This document shows positions 34,776 through 43,541 of a DNA stretch of 64,000 nt, one piece after another. Source of the stretch: Bacteroidales bacterium (GTDB taxonomy: Bacteria > Bacteroidota > Bacteroidia > Bacteroidales > P3); NCBI GenBank assembly GCA_017934545.1, contig JAGBJI010000008.1, positions 124,001-188,000 on the forward strand, written 5' to 3'. A program made the position numbers and the translations under genes. The stretch's first letter is position 1. Each line of letters starts with the position of its first letter. Under the pieces are notes generated by a model. It saw nothing but the letters and a program-made list of their open reading frames with translations. It did not search any database and was not told where the DNA came from.

Positions 34776-36232
34776 TGAGATTGGAAGAAAACAAACTAAT
34801 AAGCGGAAGATATGAACTAATCAGAAGATTAGGCTACGGAGGATATTCCGAAGTTTGGCTTGCGGAAGACAAACAGATAGAGAAAAAAGTTGTAATCAAG
34901 TTCTATGCGGCAGGCAGCGGATTGGACAATGACGGAAAAAACATGTTTAAAGACGAATTCGTCAAAATGTTTGAACTTAACCACACCAACTTGTTGAAAC
35001 CTGTATTTTTTGATATTACGGAAGACACTCCTTTTTTAATTCTTCCTTATTGTGCCAACGGGTCATGCAAAAACAAAATCGGTAACATGAGCGAAGATGA
35101 GATATGGCAATTTATCAAAGACGTTTCATCGGGGTTGTCGTACTTGCATTCCCGCGAACAACCGATAATACACCAAGATATAAAGCCCGACAATATCTTA
35201 ATAGACGAAAACGGAAATTATCTTATATCCGATTTCGGCATAAGTACCCGTGCGAGAGCAACATTGAGAAAAAGCGTTGACATGAAACAAAGCACGGGAA
35301 CGTTGGCTTACATGGCACCCGAACGGTTTTCACAGCAGCGTGACGCCATTATGGCAAGTGATATTTGGTCTTTGGGAGCAACCATATATGAGTTGATGGA
35401 AGGCGATGTACCTTATTCCGACCAAGGAGGATTGTTGCAAAAAGGCGGAGCGGATTTCAAAGGATTTTACAATGAAGACTATTCCAAACAATTGCAAAAT
35501 GTAGTGTTGGCATGTTTGAACCAAGAACCGTGGGACAGACCTAAAGCCGAAGATTTGTACGAATATGCTTGTTTTGCATTGGACGGTAAACTCAACAAAA
35601 TCGTCATCAAACTTCCGTCCGAGAAAGAAAAAAAGCCTTCTTTGTTCAAATTCAAAAAGAAACATGCCTTGATAACAGCGGCAATATTGCTTATTGTCGC
35701 GGGCGGAATACTTTTGTACATATTTAAACCCGAACCTAAACCTATTGAACCAATACCTGCCGTCGTGTCTGCATATCCTATAATAATAGACAGCATAGAC
35801 ATTGCCAATTTAGATGAAGACAGTTTGGTTTATACTGAATACGGCGAAGACATATATTCAATCAATTCCATGTTTTTGAAACCCCGCATAACGTATAAGT
35901 ACGGCAACCCCGACAAAGATACGGTTGTGTTGAACATCAAGTGGTTTTTGAATGACAAGATGTACCCTGAACCAACAAAATCGGGTTATTCGTACAGCGA
36001 TACTATATTTAAGAAAAGCATAAACCCCGACAGCGTGACAGTGCAATCGTTTACGGCTTATCTTACCTCGTGGGGTTCGGCTGAAGCGGGGTCGTGGGAT
36101 GCAGGAACGGCAAGATTGGAAATTTGGTATAACGATACCTGTTTGAAAACCAAGTCTTTTGAAATCCACAAAGGCGAAGTACCCAAACATTTGGAAGAAT
36201 TACCGGACATGATAGAAACACCGACATTTTAA
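34775..36232 (+). CDS. Transmembrane Ser/Thr protein kinase with extracytoplasmic domain
   Basis: A 485-residue protein. The kinase domain has Gly loop GYGGYSEVW (20-28), Lys42 (VIKF), catalytic loop HQDIKPDN (Asp about 135; HQD replaces HRD) and DFG (about 153). One transmembrane helix is at about 297-317. A beta-rich C-terminal domain of about 165 residues follows, predicted periplasmic, and might sense envelope conditions or bind the exported partners. HQD rather than HRD occurs in some kinases with altered activation-loop control and is compatible with activity. It is translationally coupled to the phosphatase. Confidence 0.9.
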   Translation: MRLEENKLISGRYELIRRLGYGGYSEVWLAEDKQIEKKVVIKFYAAGSGLDNDGKNMFKDEFVKMFELNHTNLLKPVFFDITEDTPFLILPYCANGSCKNKIGNMSEDEIWQFIKDVSSGLSYLHSREQPIIHQDIKPDNILIDENGNYLISDFGISTRARATLRKSVDMKQSTGTLAYMAPERFSQQRDAIMASDIWSLGATIYELMEGDVPYSDQGGLLQKGGADFKGFYNEDYSKQLQNVVLACLNQEPWDRPKAEDLYEYACFALDGKLNKIVIKLPSEKEKKPSLFKFKKKHALITAAILLIVAGGILLYIFKPEPKPIEPIPAVVSAYPIIIDSIDIANLDEDSLVYTEYGEDIYSINSMFLKPRITYKYGNPDKDTVVLNIKWFLNDKMYPEPTKSGYSYSDTIFKKSINPDSVTVQSFTAYLTSWGSAEAGSWDAGTARLEIWYNDTCLKTKSFEIHKGEVPKHLEELPDMIETPTF

Positions 36233-36247
36233 ACATTGAAAATTATT

Positions 36248-37657
36248 ATGTACAATAAGTTAAAGATAATATTATTTGCAGCAAGTTTGGCGTGTTGTAC
36301 GATAGTTAAAGCACACGACCATGAAGAAATTACGCGAGGAGTTAAAATTTTCTACAACATAACTTCGTCCACCAACAAAACAGTGGAAGTTACATACCGG
36401 GGAACCGACACTTCCATGTACCAAGACAGATATACGGGCAAGGTTTTTATACCGCCTTCGGTTACCATTGACGGCTTTAAATACAAGGTTACCGCAGTCG
36501 GTAAAAATGCTTTTGTCAATTGCGGTCAATTGCAGGAAGTTGTTCTGCCTGCAACGGTGGAAGAAATCAAAGAACAGGCGTTTTTGTCATCGGGATTGAC
36601 TACTGTCACTTTGCCGAAGAATGTTACTTCCATCGGACAATATGCTTTTGCGGGGTGCATAAACTTGCAATCGGTCAAATTACCCAAATCTTTGAACCAA
36701 CTGTCAAGCGATGCGTTTTATATGTGCAGAAATTTGTCCGATATAGCGATAGACAAAAGCAATAAAAACTTTTCCGTTGACGACAAAGTGTTGTATACCT
36801 ACACAAAAGATACGTTGTTGTTGTTTCCCTCCAACCATGAAAAAACCGTGTTTGACATTCCTGCAACGGTAAAAGTTATATCCCGCAATGCTTTTGTGGA
36901 ATCCAAACTTGCGACAGTATTGTTCCCTTATACTTTGACCGAGATTCAGGACTATGCTTTTGTGTCCTGTATGAATTTAACCGCCTTGACACTGTCCGGC
37001 AATATCAGTAAACTGACAGGGTATTCATTTGTCAGTTGTCAGAATATAAATAAGATAGAAGTTGAATCTGGTAACAGAAATTTTGTTACATACAACGATA
37101 TTTTGTATTCGTCTGACAGAAAAACATTGGTATACTATGCACCAGGAAAGAGCAGCACTATGTTCAATATACCGTCGTATGTACGGACAATAGGCAACGG
37201 AGCATTTCATTGTTGTCAGAATTTAAAAACGGTAGTAATGCCGAGTTCGGTAGTGTATATAGGTTACGGTGCATTTGAAAGTTGCGTGGCATTGAGCAGC
37301 GTAACCCTGTCCGACTCATTGTCGGTAATAGGAGAGTATGCTTTTGCCAATTGCGACAAATTGGAGAAGATTCATCTGCCTATAAAGTTGTTGACCTTGA
37401 GAAATGATGTGTTCTACGATTGCGACAGATTGCAAAACGTGGAAATTTTTGAGGACACAAAATACACAAAAGCAAAAACATTCAGCAATTGCAGCAAGAA
37501 CTTGGTTATAGAAACATACAGCCGTCCTAAAGAAACGGAATACAAACCTGCAATAGAACCTGTTACGGTCAAAGAACCTGTAAACAAGAAACGAAACAAG
37601 CCTGCCGCTCCGGCAAAAGAGAAAAAGACGGGCAAACAGTTTAAAAAAGGCCGTTAA
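36248..37657 (+). CDS. Secreted BspA-type leucine-rich repeat protein
   Basis: A protein of about 469 residues. It has a signal peptide (MYNKLKIILFAASLACCTIVKA) and about ten LRR_5 repeats from about residue 70 to 420 (YKVTAVGKNAFVNCGQLQEVVLPATVEEIKEQAFLSSGLTTVTLPKNVTSIGQYAFAGC and so on). A basic, Pro/Lys-rich tail ends it (NKKRNKPAAPAKEKKTGKQFKKGR). It lacks a T9SS sorting domain or lipobox, so it is probably periplasmic. ATG 36248 is preferred over TTG 36236. BspA repeats bind proteins; as the last gene of the operon it may be an adaptor of the signalling system (inference). Confidence 0.85.
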   Translation: MYNKLKIILFAASLACCTIVKAHDHEEITRGVKIFYNITSSTNKTVEVTYRGTDTSMYQDRYTGKVFIPPSVTIDGFKYKVTAVGKNAFVNCGQLQEVVLPATVEEIKEQAFLSSGLTTVTLPKNVTSIGQYAFAGCINLQSVKLPKSLNQLSSDAFYMCRNLSDIAIDKSNKNFSVDDKVLYTYTKDTLLLFPSNHEKTVFDIPATVKVISRNAFVESKLATVLFPYTLTEIQDYAFVSCMNLTALTLSGNISKLTGYSFVSCQNINKIEVESGNRNFVTYNDILYSSDRKTLVYYAPGKSSTMFNIPSYVRTIGNGAFHCCQNLKTVVMPSSVVYIGYGAFESCVALSSVTLSDSLSVIGEYAFANCDKLEKIHLPIKLLTLRNDVFYDCDRLQNVEIFEDTKYTKAKTFSNCSKNLVIETYSRPKETEYKPAIEPVTVKEPVNKKRNKPAAPAKEKKTGKQFKKGR

Positions 37658-37677
37658 CGGATAGATATTTTAATCAT

Positions 37678-37893
37678 TTGTTTTCAGAAAACAAAAAATC
37701 CTTTTCTGCAAACAAAACATCCTTTTCACAAAAGAAATTTTTGAATTCAGAAAACAATTTGTTTTGGACGGTTTAAAACTATATTTCAGACCGTCCAAAA
37801 TCAATTTTTGAACCGTCCGAAACTTACTTTCAGACGGTCTGAAAAAAATTATTTTCTCAAAAGAGAAAAATCCTTTTCTGAATTGAATTTTTT
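37678..37893. repeat. Intergenic palindrome cluster (TTTTCAGAAAA and GGACGGT types)
   Basis: The 374-bp gap 37658-38031 begins with TTTTCAGAAAA (37681-37691) and degenerate copies. Then TTTTGGACGGT (37762-37772) pairs perfectly with ACCGTCCAAAA (37790-37800), and a second ACCGTC (37812-37817) pairs with GACGGT (37833-37838). Four GGACGGT-type half-sites in about 80 bp could act as a bidirectional terminator or a protein-binding array. From 37894 to the next gene I see only AT-rich leader. Confidence 0.65.
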
Positions 37894-38031
37894 ATTCTTT
37901 GATGCAGTGTTTTTAATAAAATGTACGGCGTTTGCAATAAACGGTATGCGAATTGCGTTATATAGTATTCAATGTCTTTAATTGCAAAGGCACGAAGAAA
38001 AAATAACAAACAACAAAACAATTTTATTCTA

Positions 38032-39177
38032 ATGAAAAAAATATTATTAACAATCAGCAAATTACTGACAGTTGTCGTAGTGTCGGCAGGTATTGCGGCA
38101 TGCGGCGATTCGTCAGATGAAAAAAAGGACAACTCTTTTGCGGCCGTTGATGAAACGCCTTCGGGCAATACGTCGTTGATATCCGCTTCGGACAACGGCT
38201 ATTACGTACTTTGCGAGGGTACTTACCCGCAGTACAACGCTTCGTTGGATTTCATCAATTCGGACAATCTTACCGAGTATACCAATGCTTTCAGCACCAT
38301 AAACGGAATGGGAATAGGAGGTACGGCCAACGATATGATTCAGGTAGGGGAGTATATCTTTGTGGCGGTAACCGACGATGCTATGGTGCGGGTTTTGAAT
38401 GCCAAAGATATGACTGTTTACAAGCGTTTTTCGCTTTTAAACAACTCTGGGGTTAACCGTGAACCGCGTCATTTGGTTTACTATCAGGGCGATGTGTATG
38501 TGACCTGTTTTGACGGCAATGTGGTAAGAATCAATGTCAATCAGATGAAAATCACGGGCGTTTTACCGACGCAGGGTGCTAACCCCGAGGGTATAGCAGA
38601 ATGTAACGGCAGACTTTATGTGGCAAACAGCGGCGGCAAATCGTATCCTAATTACGACAAAACCGTATCGGTTATTGACCCTGTGTCGTTCAGCGTTGAA
38701 AAAATTATAACCGTCGAGGATAATCCGCAGATAGTCAAGGCATACAACGGCAAAGTGTACACGGTTTCTACGGGAGATTATACTTCGGATTACAGACTTA
38801 CGGTCATAGAGGGTACGCAAAAGGTGGATTCGTTGGATATAAACATGACAGATTTTGATTTCTGCGGCGGTTATCTTTACTATGTTTACAAGCCGTGGGG
38901 CAGCGGAAATGCAGTTTTGAACAAAATAAATCTTAACGATTTGCATTCGCAGCCGCAAAGTTTTGCTTCGGCACCGGATAATTTGGCAACGCCTTACCGT
39001 ATTCAGATTTTGCCGACAAAATTCGGGGATTCTTCAATATTCGTTTTTGATACCAAGAACGCCGTAGTGTCGGGTCAGGTGTTTGAATTCGTGTTAAACG
39101 GGCAGTTGTTCCGCACTTTCAACACGTCGGTCGGCCCTAACAAAATATTAATCAAAACAGGTGTAAAGGCAATTTAA
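38032..39177 (+). CDS. YncE-like beta-propeller lipoprotein, possibly BtuG-like
   Basis: A lipoprotein of 381 residues. It has the signal MKKILLTISKLLTVVVVSAG and lipobox IAAC with Cys at about residue 24, then a seven-bladed-propeller pattern (GYYVLCEGTYPQYNASLDFIN, GTANDMIQVGEYIFVAVTDDAMVRVLNAKDM, GANPEGIAECNGRLYVANSGGKS, NPQIVKAYNGKVYTVSTG). Surface propellers of this kind include BtuG, which binds cobalamin for a TonB receptor. No TonB receptor is next to it, so the ligand is open. ATG 38032 is the start; an upstream ATG at 37972 would put a charged extension before the signal peptide. Confidence 0.75.
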   Translation: MKKILLTISKLLTVVVVSAGIAACGDSSDEKKDNSFAAVDETPSGNTSLISASDNGYYVLCEGTYPQYNASLDFINSDNLTEYTNAFSTINGMGIGGTANDMIQVGEYIFVAVTDDAMVRVLNAKDMTVYKRFSLLNNSGVNREPRHLVYYQGDVYVTCFDGNVVRINVNQMKITGVLPTQGANPEGIAECNGRLYVANSGGKSYPNYDKTVSVIDPVSFSVEKIITVEDNPQIVKAYNGKVYTVSTGDYTSDYRLTVIEGTQKVDSLDINMTDFDFCGGYLYYVYKPWGSGNAVLNKINLNDLHSQPQSFASAPDNLATPYRIQILPTKFGDSSIFVFDTKNAVVSGQVFEFVLNGQLFRTFNTSVGPNKILIKTGVKAI

Positions 39178-39189
39178 TGGGTTATTTGA

Positions 39190-39220
39190 TTTGCAAGTAC
39201 CGAAAAATTGCGTAACTTTG
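39190..39220 (+). promoter_or_regulatory. Consensus promoter of the 3,5-diaminohexanoate dehydrogenase gene
   Basis: TTTG (39190-39193), a 19-bp spacer and TAACTTTG (39213-39220) are a full match to the phylum consensus. Start near 39224, leader about 63 nt. Confidence 0.85.
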
Positions 39221-39286
39221 CAACCCGGTTGGTTTAAACCGAAAGAGAAAAATATTTACTAACAATTTAAAATATAACAAGTAATC

Positions 39287-40360
39287 ATGCAGAAAAAAGG
39301 AAACAAATACGGTACTCACCGTGTCATAGAGCCTAAAGGTGTTTTGCCTCAACCGGCAAACAAGATTGATAACAACATGGATGAAATCTATGATAATGAA
39401 ATTCTTATTGACGTTCAAACCCTTAACATAGACTCCGCTTCTTTTACGGACATACATAACTATGCCAAACAGCAGGCAGGCGAGGGTGCAAGCGAAGCAA
39501 AAATAGAAGAAGAGATAAAAAAAGAAATGCTTTTGAACGTTGAATTGCAAGGCAAACACCGCAACCGCAGAACAGGTTCTGGAGGTATGCTTTTGGGACG
39601 CGTAGAGAAGATAGGCGATGCGTTGAAAGGCAAAATTGATTTGAAAGAAGGCGACCGTATAGCAACATTGGTTTCCCTTTCGTTGACCCCTTTGCGTATA
39701 GACGAGATACTTAAGATAAAGGCAGACGTAGACCAAGTGGACATAAAAGGTAAAGCTATATTGTTCGAAAGCGGTATATATGCAAAAATTCCTGATGATA
39801 TGCCTGAAAAACTTGCTTTGTCGGCATTGGATGTAGCAGGCGCACCTGCACAAACTGCAAAACTTTGCCAATACGGACAAAACGTTGTCATATTGGGTGC
39901 AGGCGGCAAGAGCGGAATGCTTTGTTGCTACGAGGCAAAGAAACGTGTCGGCGTTACAGGTAAGGTTATCGGTTTGACAAACAGTCCTAAATCTACTAAC
40001 AGATTGAAAGATTTGGAGTTTTGCGACGTCGTAGTGTCGGTAGCAGGCAAGACACCTGTTGAAGTATACGAATTGGTAAGCGAACTTACCAACGGACAGA
40101 TGGCAGATGTTACAATCAACTGCGTAAACGTACCAGACCAGGAAATGACTGCAGTGCTTTGCACCAAAGATGACGGAGTTGTTTACTTCTTCTCAATGGC
40201 TACAAGCTTTACAAAAGCGTCTTTGGGCGCTGAAGGTATAGGTTCGGACGTTAACATGATAATGGGTAACGGTTATACCAAAGGACACGCAGAATTTACA
40301 TTGCAAGAGTTGAGGGAAAGCCCTAAACTACGCAAGATTTTTGAAGAATTGTACGCTTAA
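39287..40360 (+). CDS. kdd: L-erythro-3,5-diaminohexanoate dehydrogenase
   Basis: A 357-residue NAD(P)-binding enzyme. The N-terminus GNKYGTHRVIEPKGVLPQPANKIDN is characteristic of Kdd, and the nucleotide-binding fold is seen at VVILGAGGKSGMLCCYEAKKR. It oxidatively deaminates 3,5-diaminohexanoate to 5-amino-3-oxohexanoate in the lysine fermentation pathway to acetate and butyrate. The pathway's other genes (kamA, kamDE, kce, kal) are not adjacent, which is unusual since they are normally clustered. The strong promoter and tight terminator show that the gene is expressed alone. The pathway needs B12 for lysine 5,6-aminomutase. Confidence 0.93.
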   Translation: MQKKGNKYGTHRVIEPKGVLPQPANKIDNNMDEIYDNEILIDVQTLNIDSASFTDIHNYAKQQAGEGASEAKIEEEIKKEMLLNVELQGKHRNRRTGSGGMLLGRVEKIGDALKGKIDLKEGDRIATLVSLSLTPLRIDEILKIKADVDQVDIKGKAILFESGIYAKIPDDMPEKLALSALDVAGAPAQTAKLCQYGQNVVILGAGGKSGMLCCYEAKKRVGVTGKVIGLTNSPKSTNRLKDLEFCDVVVSVAGKTPVEVYELVSELTNGQMADVTINCVNVPDQEMTAVLCTKDDGVVYFFSMATSFTKASLGAEGIGSDVNMIMGNGYTKGHAEFTLQELRESPKLRKIFEELYA

Positions 40361-40381
40361 TTTCATATAATTCATAAACTT

Positions 40382-40417
40382 AAGGCGGTAATTTTTAAAG
40401 AATTACCGCCTTTTTTT
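40382..40417 (+). terminator. Intrinsic terminator of kdd
   Basis: AAGGCGGTAATT (40382-40393) pairs perfectly with AATTACCGCCTT (40401-40412), followed by a T run. Confidence 0.92.
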
Positions 40418-40526
40418 ATTTCAATAAAATACAATCAACTATAATTGAATTCTATTTTAACTTTAACTTCTTTACCTTGTTTTTTATACATTCTTATTCT
40501 ATTCCTGCCCAATTTTATTCCACCAC

Positions 40527-40675
40527 TGCCTTTTCGCACTCTTCCGCCGCCCTTTGAGAAAGTAAAAGCAAAAAAATCTGATTTTTTGCCATAAAAAACC
40601 ACATTTTTTGACCGAAAAAATCTATTTTTTTTGAAAATCTTTTCAGAAAAGGCAACGGTAAAGTGCGAAAAGGCA
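40527..40675. repeat. Repeat family B, copy 1 (MITE-like)
   Basis: A 149-bp element bounded by perfect 14-bp inverted ends, TGCCTTTTCGCACT (40527-40540) and AGTGCGAAAAGGCA (40662-40675), with nested GATTTTTT/AAAAAATC arms inside. It matches 43192-43340; similarity extends about 30 bp to the left (CGCCCAATTTTATT-like sequence). No open frame. Confidence 0.85.
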
Positions 40676-40834
40676 AAAATGGAATGTCTTTGGGGAGTTG
40701 TGAAGCGGGATTGAACGAAAATAAGAACTAAAAGAGTGACAATAAAGTAAAGAATAAATAAAGAAGAATGCGGACAGAAGAAAAAGATTAGTGATTTTCG
40801 TTGCGGCGGTTAGCGGTAATTAAAAATTTATTCG

Positions 40835-40842
40835 TACTTTTG
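40835..40842 (+). promoter_or_regulatory. -7 element within the shared motif TTATTCGTACTTTTGCA
   Basis: TACTTTTG at 40835-40842 predicts a start at 40846, exactly the first base of the 5' hairpin below. The surrounding TTATTCGTACTTTTGCA is also found at 50751 and 58766. Confidence 0.65.
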
Positions 40843-40845
40843 CAA

Positions 40846-41124
40846 TTGTGATATGCAAATATCACAAAATGTTTTGTTACGGAAGCGTTTGTGCTTTATA
40901 ACTTGTTCATAAAAATGCCTGAGAAACATTTGTACACAAGTTTAGCATAATAGTTTGTTATACGCCTTTGCCGGCGTGTTATCAACTATAGTTATATCTT
41001 TGTACAGTGGTAATTATTTCTCAGGAACCTTTATGAAAGGATATAAATAGCATGGTGATTTCACGCCTTCTTTGTATTACTGAATAAAGGGTTGATAAGG
41101 CAATCCGTTCCTTTTTGAAATCAC
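40846..41124 (+). ncRNA. Structured 5' leader RNA upstream of the WG-repeat lipoprotein
   Basis: Three hairpins follow the predicted start. First, TTGTGATAT (40846-40854), GCAA tetraloop, ATATCACAA (40859-40867), a perfect 9-bp stem. Second, CCTGAGAAA (about 40918) with TTTCTCAGG (about 41011) enclosing an inner ACGCC/GGCGT hairpin. Third, GTGATTTC (41055-41062) with GAAATCAC (41117-41124), ending 1 nt before GGAGGA at 41126, the likely ribosome site of the gene at 41146. This is a candidate cis-regulatory leader or a processed small RNA. I do not recognise a known riboswitch class. Confidence 0.5.
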
Positions 41125-41145
41125 GGAGGATAAATACTAAAAACA

Positions 41146-42981
41146 ATGAAAAAGCGGAATATTTTTGCAACGGTTGTGGTTTTGTTATCTGTGTTAGTAA
41201 CCGTATCTTCATGTTCCAAAAGAAACGACGCAAATTTAAACATTGATTATATTCCTTTCAAGTTGGATAAGGATGACAATTGGGGAATGTTGAAACGGGA
41301 CGGCACTCCGCTGTTTAAAGATGAGTTTGAGGGTACTCCGTCACTGTGTATTAACAATGTTTTTACCGTTGCAGACAAAAACGGAATTACTGTTTACACC
41401 GCTTCGGAGAAACCTAAAGCCATTAAAGACTGCGAGAATTTGGTTGATGCGGGTGTGATGTCCGAAGGTATTATACCTGTTGTCAAAAAAGGCGAAAGAA
41501 TAAAATTCGTGGATGTTAACGGAAAAGTGAAATTTATCTTGCAACCGTATAAAAATAAAGAGATAGAAGCCGTTTGTTCATATTTCAGTGACGGACTTGC
41601 ATGGTTTAAGACTTCGGACGGTAAATATGGTTTTATAAACACATCGGGCAAGGTAGTTATAGAACCTAAATATGACGGCGTGAATGCAAGATTTTCCGAC
41701 GGATTGGCAGTAGTGTATAAGGTAGAAAAGAATAAAGACGATGAAGATAAGGTTTTCAATTATATAATCAACAAATCTGGAAAAGAAATTAAGAAACTGA
41801 AAGAGGATATAGAGATATTATCTGATTATGAGGATAATCATTTTATTGCTACAATAGGTTCTGATGACAACAAGCGATATGTTTTGTTGGATAAAAACGG
41901 AGAAATAACCAAGAAATTTCCATCAAAAGTCAAAGGTATTACCGATATGAAAGACGGAAAATATATTTACCGCGACGCAAATGACAAATACGGTGTTAAC
42001 AATATGAAAGACGAAACCGTAATCCGTGCTAAATATGAATCAATGAGGTTTTTAGGCTCTACGGGAAATTATATTGCAGAAAAAGGCAGTGGTAAATTAG
42101 TTATCGTAAATGATAAGGACGACAAGATAAAGGAATTTTATGAATATGAAGAACTGGCTTATTTTAAAGATTGGGATGTTATACTTGCCCTAAATGAAGA
42201 TTACGACTGTGAAATACTGAATTTAAAAGGTGAAACCGTTTCAAAAGAAGCGTATATTATTAATTTTGACAACCCTAAAAGTGTGAAATCGGATTATTTT
42301 AACGCCGAGGCACTAGCAAAAACCATTGCAGATAATATTTCCGACAAAGGAATGGGAAATATACATTTAGGCGACGGTATAGTCGGGTTATTGTCAAATT
42401 ATAGTCCTAATGAATACAAAAACGAAACAATGTTTGTAATCTATGATAACGATAAAACAGGTATTAAAGACGGCAGTAAATACTACTGTGGGATGACAGT
42501 AGTATCTGATACGGTTATAGTAAAAGAAAAATATGTAAACAAAGATTTTTACGGATATACCTATGAAAGTTATGACGGTTTGGAATTTAACAATTCGGCA
42601 AAGATTACAAGCTTGTACTTGCATGTAATTTTGAATACAGATGATAAATCAAACAGAATAGAAAGTTTGGCAAAATTAGTTAAAAATGAACTTGTTAAAC
42701 AAGGGTATAAACTGACGGAAAGCAGAAAATACTCTTTTGAATTGTCAAAAGGCAACAACAGAGTTATTGTCACGCCTGAAACCTACAGACTAATGGTTAT
42801 ATTGACAACAAATAAATACCGGCAGGGATTAAAGTCCTTGAAAGAAATGGATAATATGTATTTGGACAAGAAGAATAATAAAAATGAAACCGAAAACGGT
42901 GACAACAATGATTATGATTACTATTCAGAACCGACTACAGAACCCAATGTAGAAGAAGTAGCGGAAGATGACGAGATTTGA
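41146..42981 (+). CDS. WG-repeat lipoprotein
   Basis: A 611-residue lipoprotein: signal MKKRNIFATVVVLLSVLVTV, lipobox VSSC with Cys at about 23. At least five WG-type beta repeats follow (NWGMLKRDGTPLFKDEFEG, KYGFINTSGKVVIEPKYDGV, KYGVNNMKDETVIRAKYESM), then an alpha/beta domain from about 380 (AEALAKTIADNISDKG) and a very acidic, Asn-rich tail. WG repeats are common in exported Bacteroidota proteins of unknown role, probably ligand binding. It is preceded by a long structured leader and an unusually good ribosome site (GGAGGA at 41126), suggesting leader-mediated control. Confidence 0.85.
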   Translation: MKKRNIFATVVVLLSVLVTVSSCSKRNDANLNIDYIPFKLDKDDNWGMLKRDGTPLFKDEFEGTPSLCINNVFTVADKNGITVYTASEKPKAIKDCENLVDAGVMSEGIIPVVKKGERIKFVDVNGKVKFILQPYKNKEIEAVCSYFSDGLAWFKTSDGKYGFINTSGKVVIEPKYDGVNARFSDGLAVVYKVEKNKDDEDKVFNYIINKSGKEIKKLKEDIEILSDYEDNHFIATIGSDDNKRYVLLDKNGEITKKFPSKVKGITDMKDGKYIYRDANDKYGVNNMKDETVIRAKYESMRFLGSTGNYIAEKGSGKLVIVNDKDDKIKEFYEYEELAYFKDWDVILALNEDYDCEILNLKGETVSKEAYIINFDNPKSVKSDYFNAEALAKTIADNISDKGMGNIHLGDGIVGLLSNYSPNEYKNETMFVIYDNDKTGIKDGSKYYCGMTVVSDTVIVKEKYVNKDFYGYTYESYDGLEFNNSAKITSLYLHVILNTDDKSNRIESLAKLVKNELVKQGYKLTESRKYSFELSKGNNRVIVTPETYRLMVILTTNKYRQGLKSLKEMDNMYLDKKNNKNETENGDNNDYDYYSEPTTEPNVEEVAEDDEI

Positions 42982-43191
42982 GATTCTCTTCTGCCGTCCT
43001 TTATTTGTTAACATCAACGACATACCGCCTGATAATATTTTTATTCATACATACGATATATTGTTTGATTGTTAATTAAAACCTGTCTTTTATTGTTTTT
43101 GTATATAGTTATAATACATTTGATTGTTACATTTTAACAATTAAATTGTAGGTTAAAATCATTCTATCCCCGCCCAATTTTATTTCTCCGC

Positions 43192-43340
43192 TGCCTTTTC
43201 GCACTATGCTGTTGCCTTTTCTGAAAGTAAAAGCAAAAAAATGTGATTTTTTGCCATAAAAAACCACATTTTTTGACCGAAAAAATCTATTTTTTTTGAA
43301 AATCTTTTCAGAAAAGGCAGCAGTGAGGTGTGAAAAGGCG
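43192..43340. repeat. Repeat family B, copy 2
   Basis: Same element as 40527-40675, with left end TGCCTTTTCGCAC (43192-43204), right end GTGTGAAAAGGCG (43328-43340) and an inner GTTGCCTTTTCTGAAAG / CTTTTCAGAAAAGGCA pair. The rest of the 42982-43541 gap is AT-rich with the operator-like sites described next. Confidence 0.85.
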
Positions 43341-43416
43341 AAAACTTAGTGTCATTGGGCAGTGGTAATATGAATTTTAGTGAGGGTGAAAAGGTAAAAA
43401 CAGGTAAAATTTAGGT

Positions 43417-43519
43417 GGATTTACAGGCAGTAATCCGAAAATTAATGTTAAAATTTTGGATTGTAATCCAAAAAATATATTATAAAATTTGGATTATATT
43501 CCGAAAAGTTGTAATTTTG
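43417..43519 (+). promoter_or_regulatory. Promoter with GGATT/AATCC palindromes
   Basis: The central palindrome is TTTTGGATT-gt-AATCCAAAA (43454-43473). A looser GGATT/AATCC pair lies at 43417-43436 and a degenerate one (GGATTatATTCC) at 43491-43502. The -7 element TAATTTTG is at 43512-43519, so the third site overlaps the promoter. Looks like an operator array for the ATPase gene. Confidence 0.55.
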
Positions 43520-43541
43520 CAACATCAAAATCTAACGTATT

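Noticed and set aside
29050-37657. Type VI secretion regulatory cluster
   Set aside because: Kinase, phosphatase and FHA parts are present, but no structural type VI gene is in the window, and the membrane protease and LRR protein do not belong to known type VI loci.
39182-39880. Minus-strand open frame overlapping the kdd promoter and N-terminus
   Set aside because: It covers a consensus promoter and a well-conserved gene on the other strand. The translation is Cys/Phe/Tyr-rich noise.
40915-40930. TPP riboswitch, because of the CTGAGA sequence
   Set aside because: The other conserved THI-box segments are absent and the downstream gene is not a thiamine gene; CTGAGA is part of the long stem with TTTCTCAGG.
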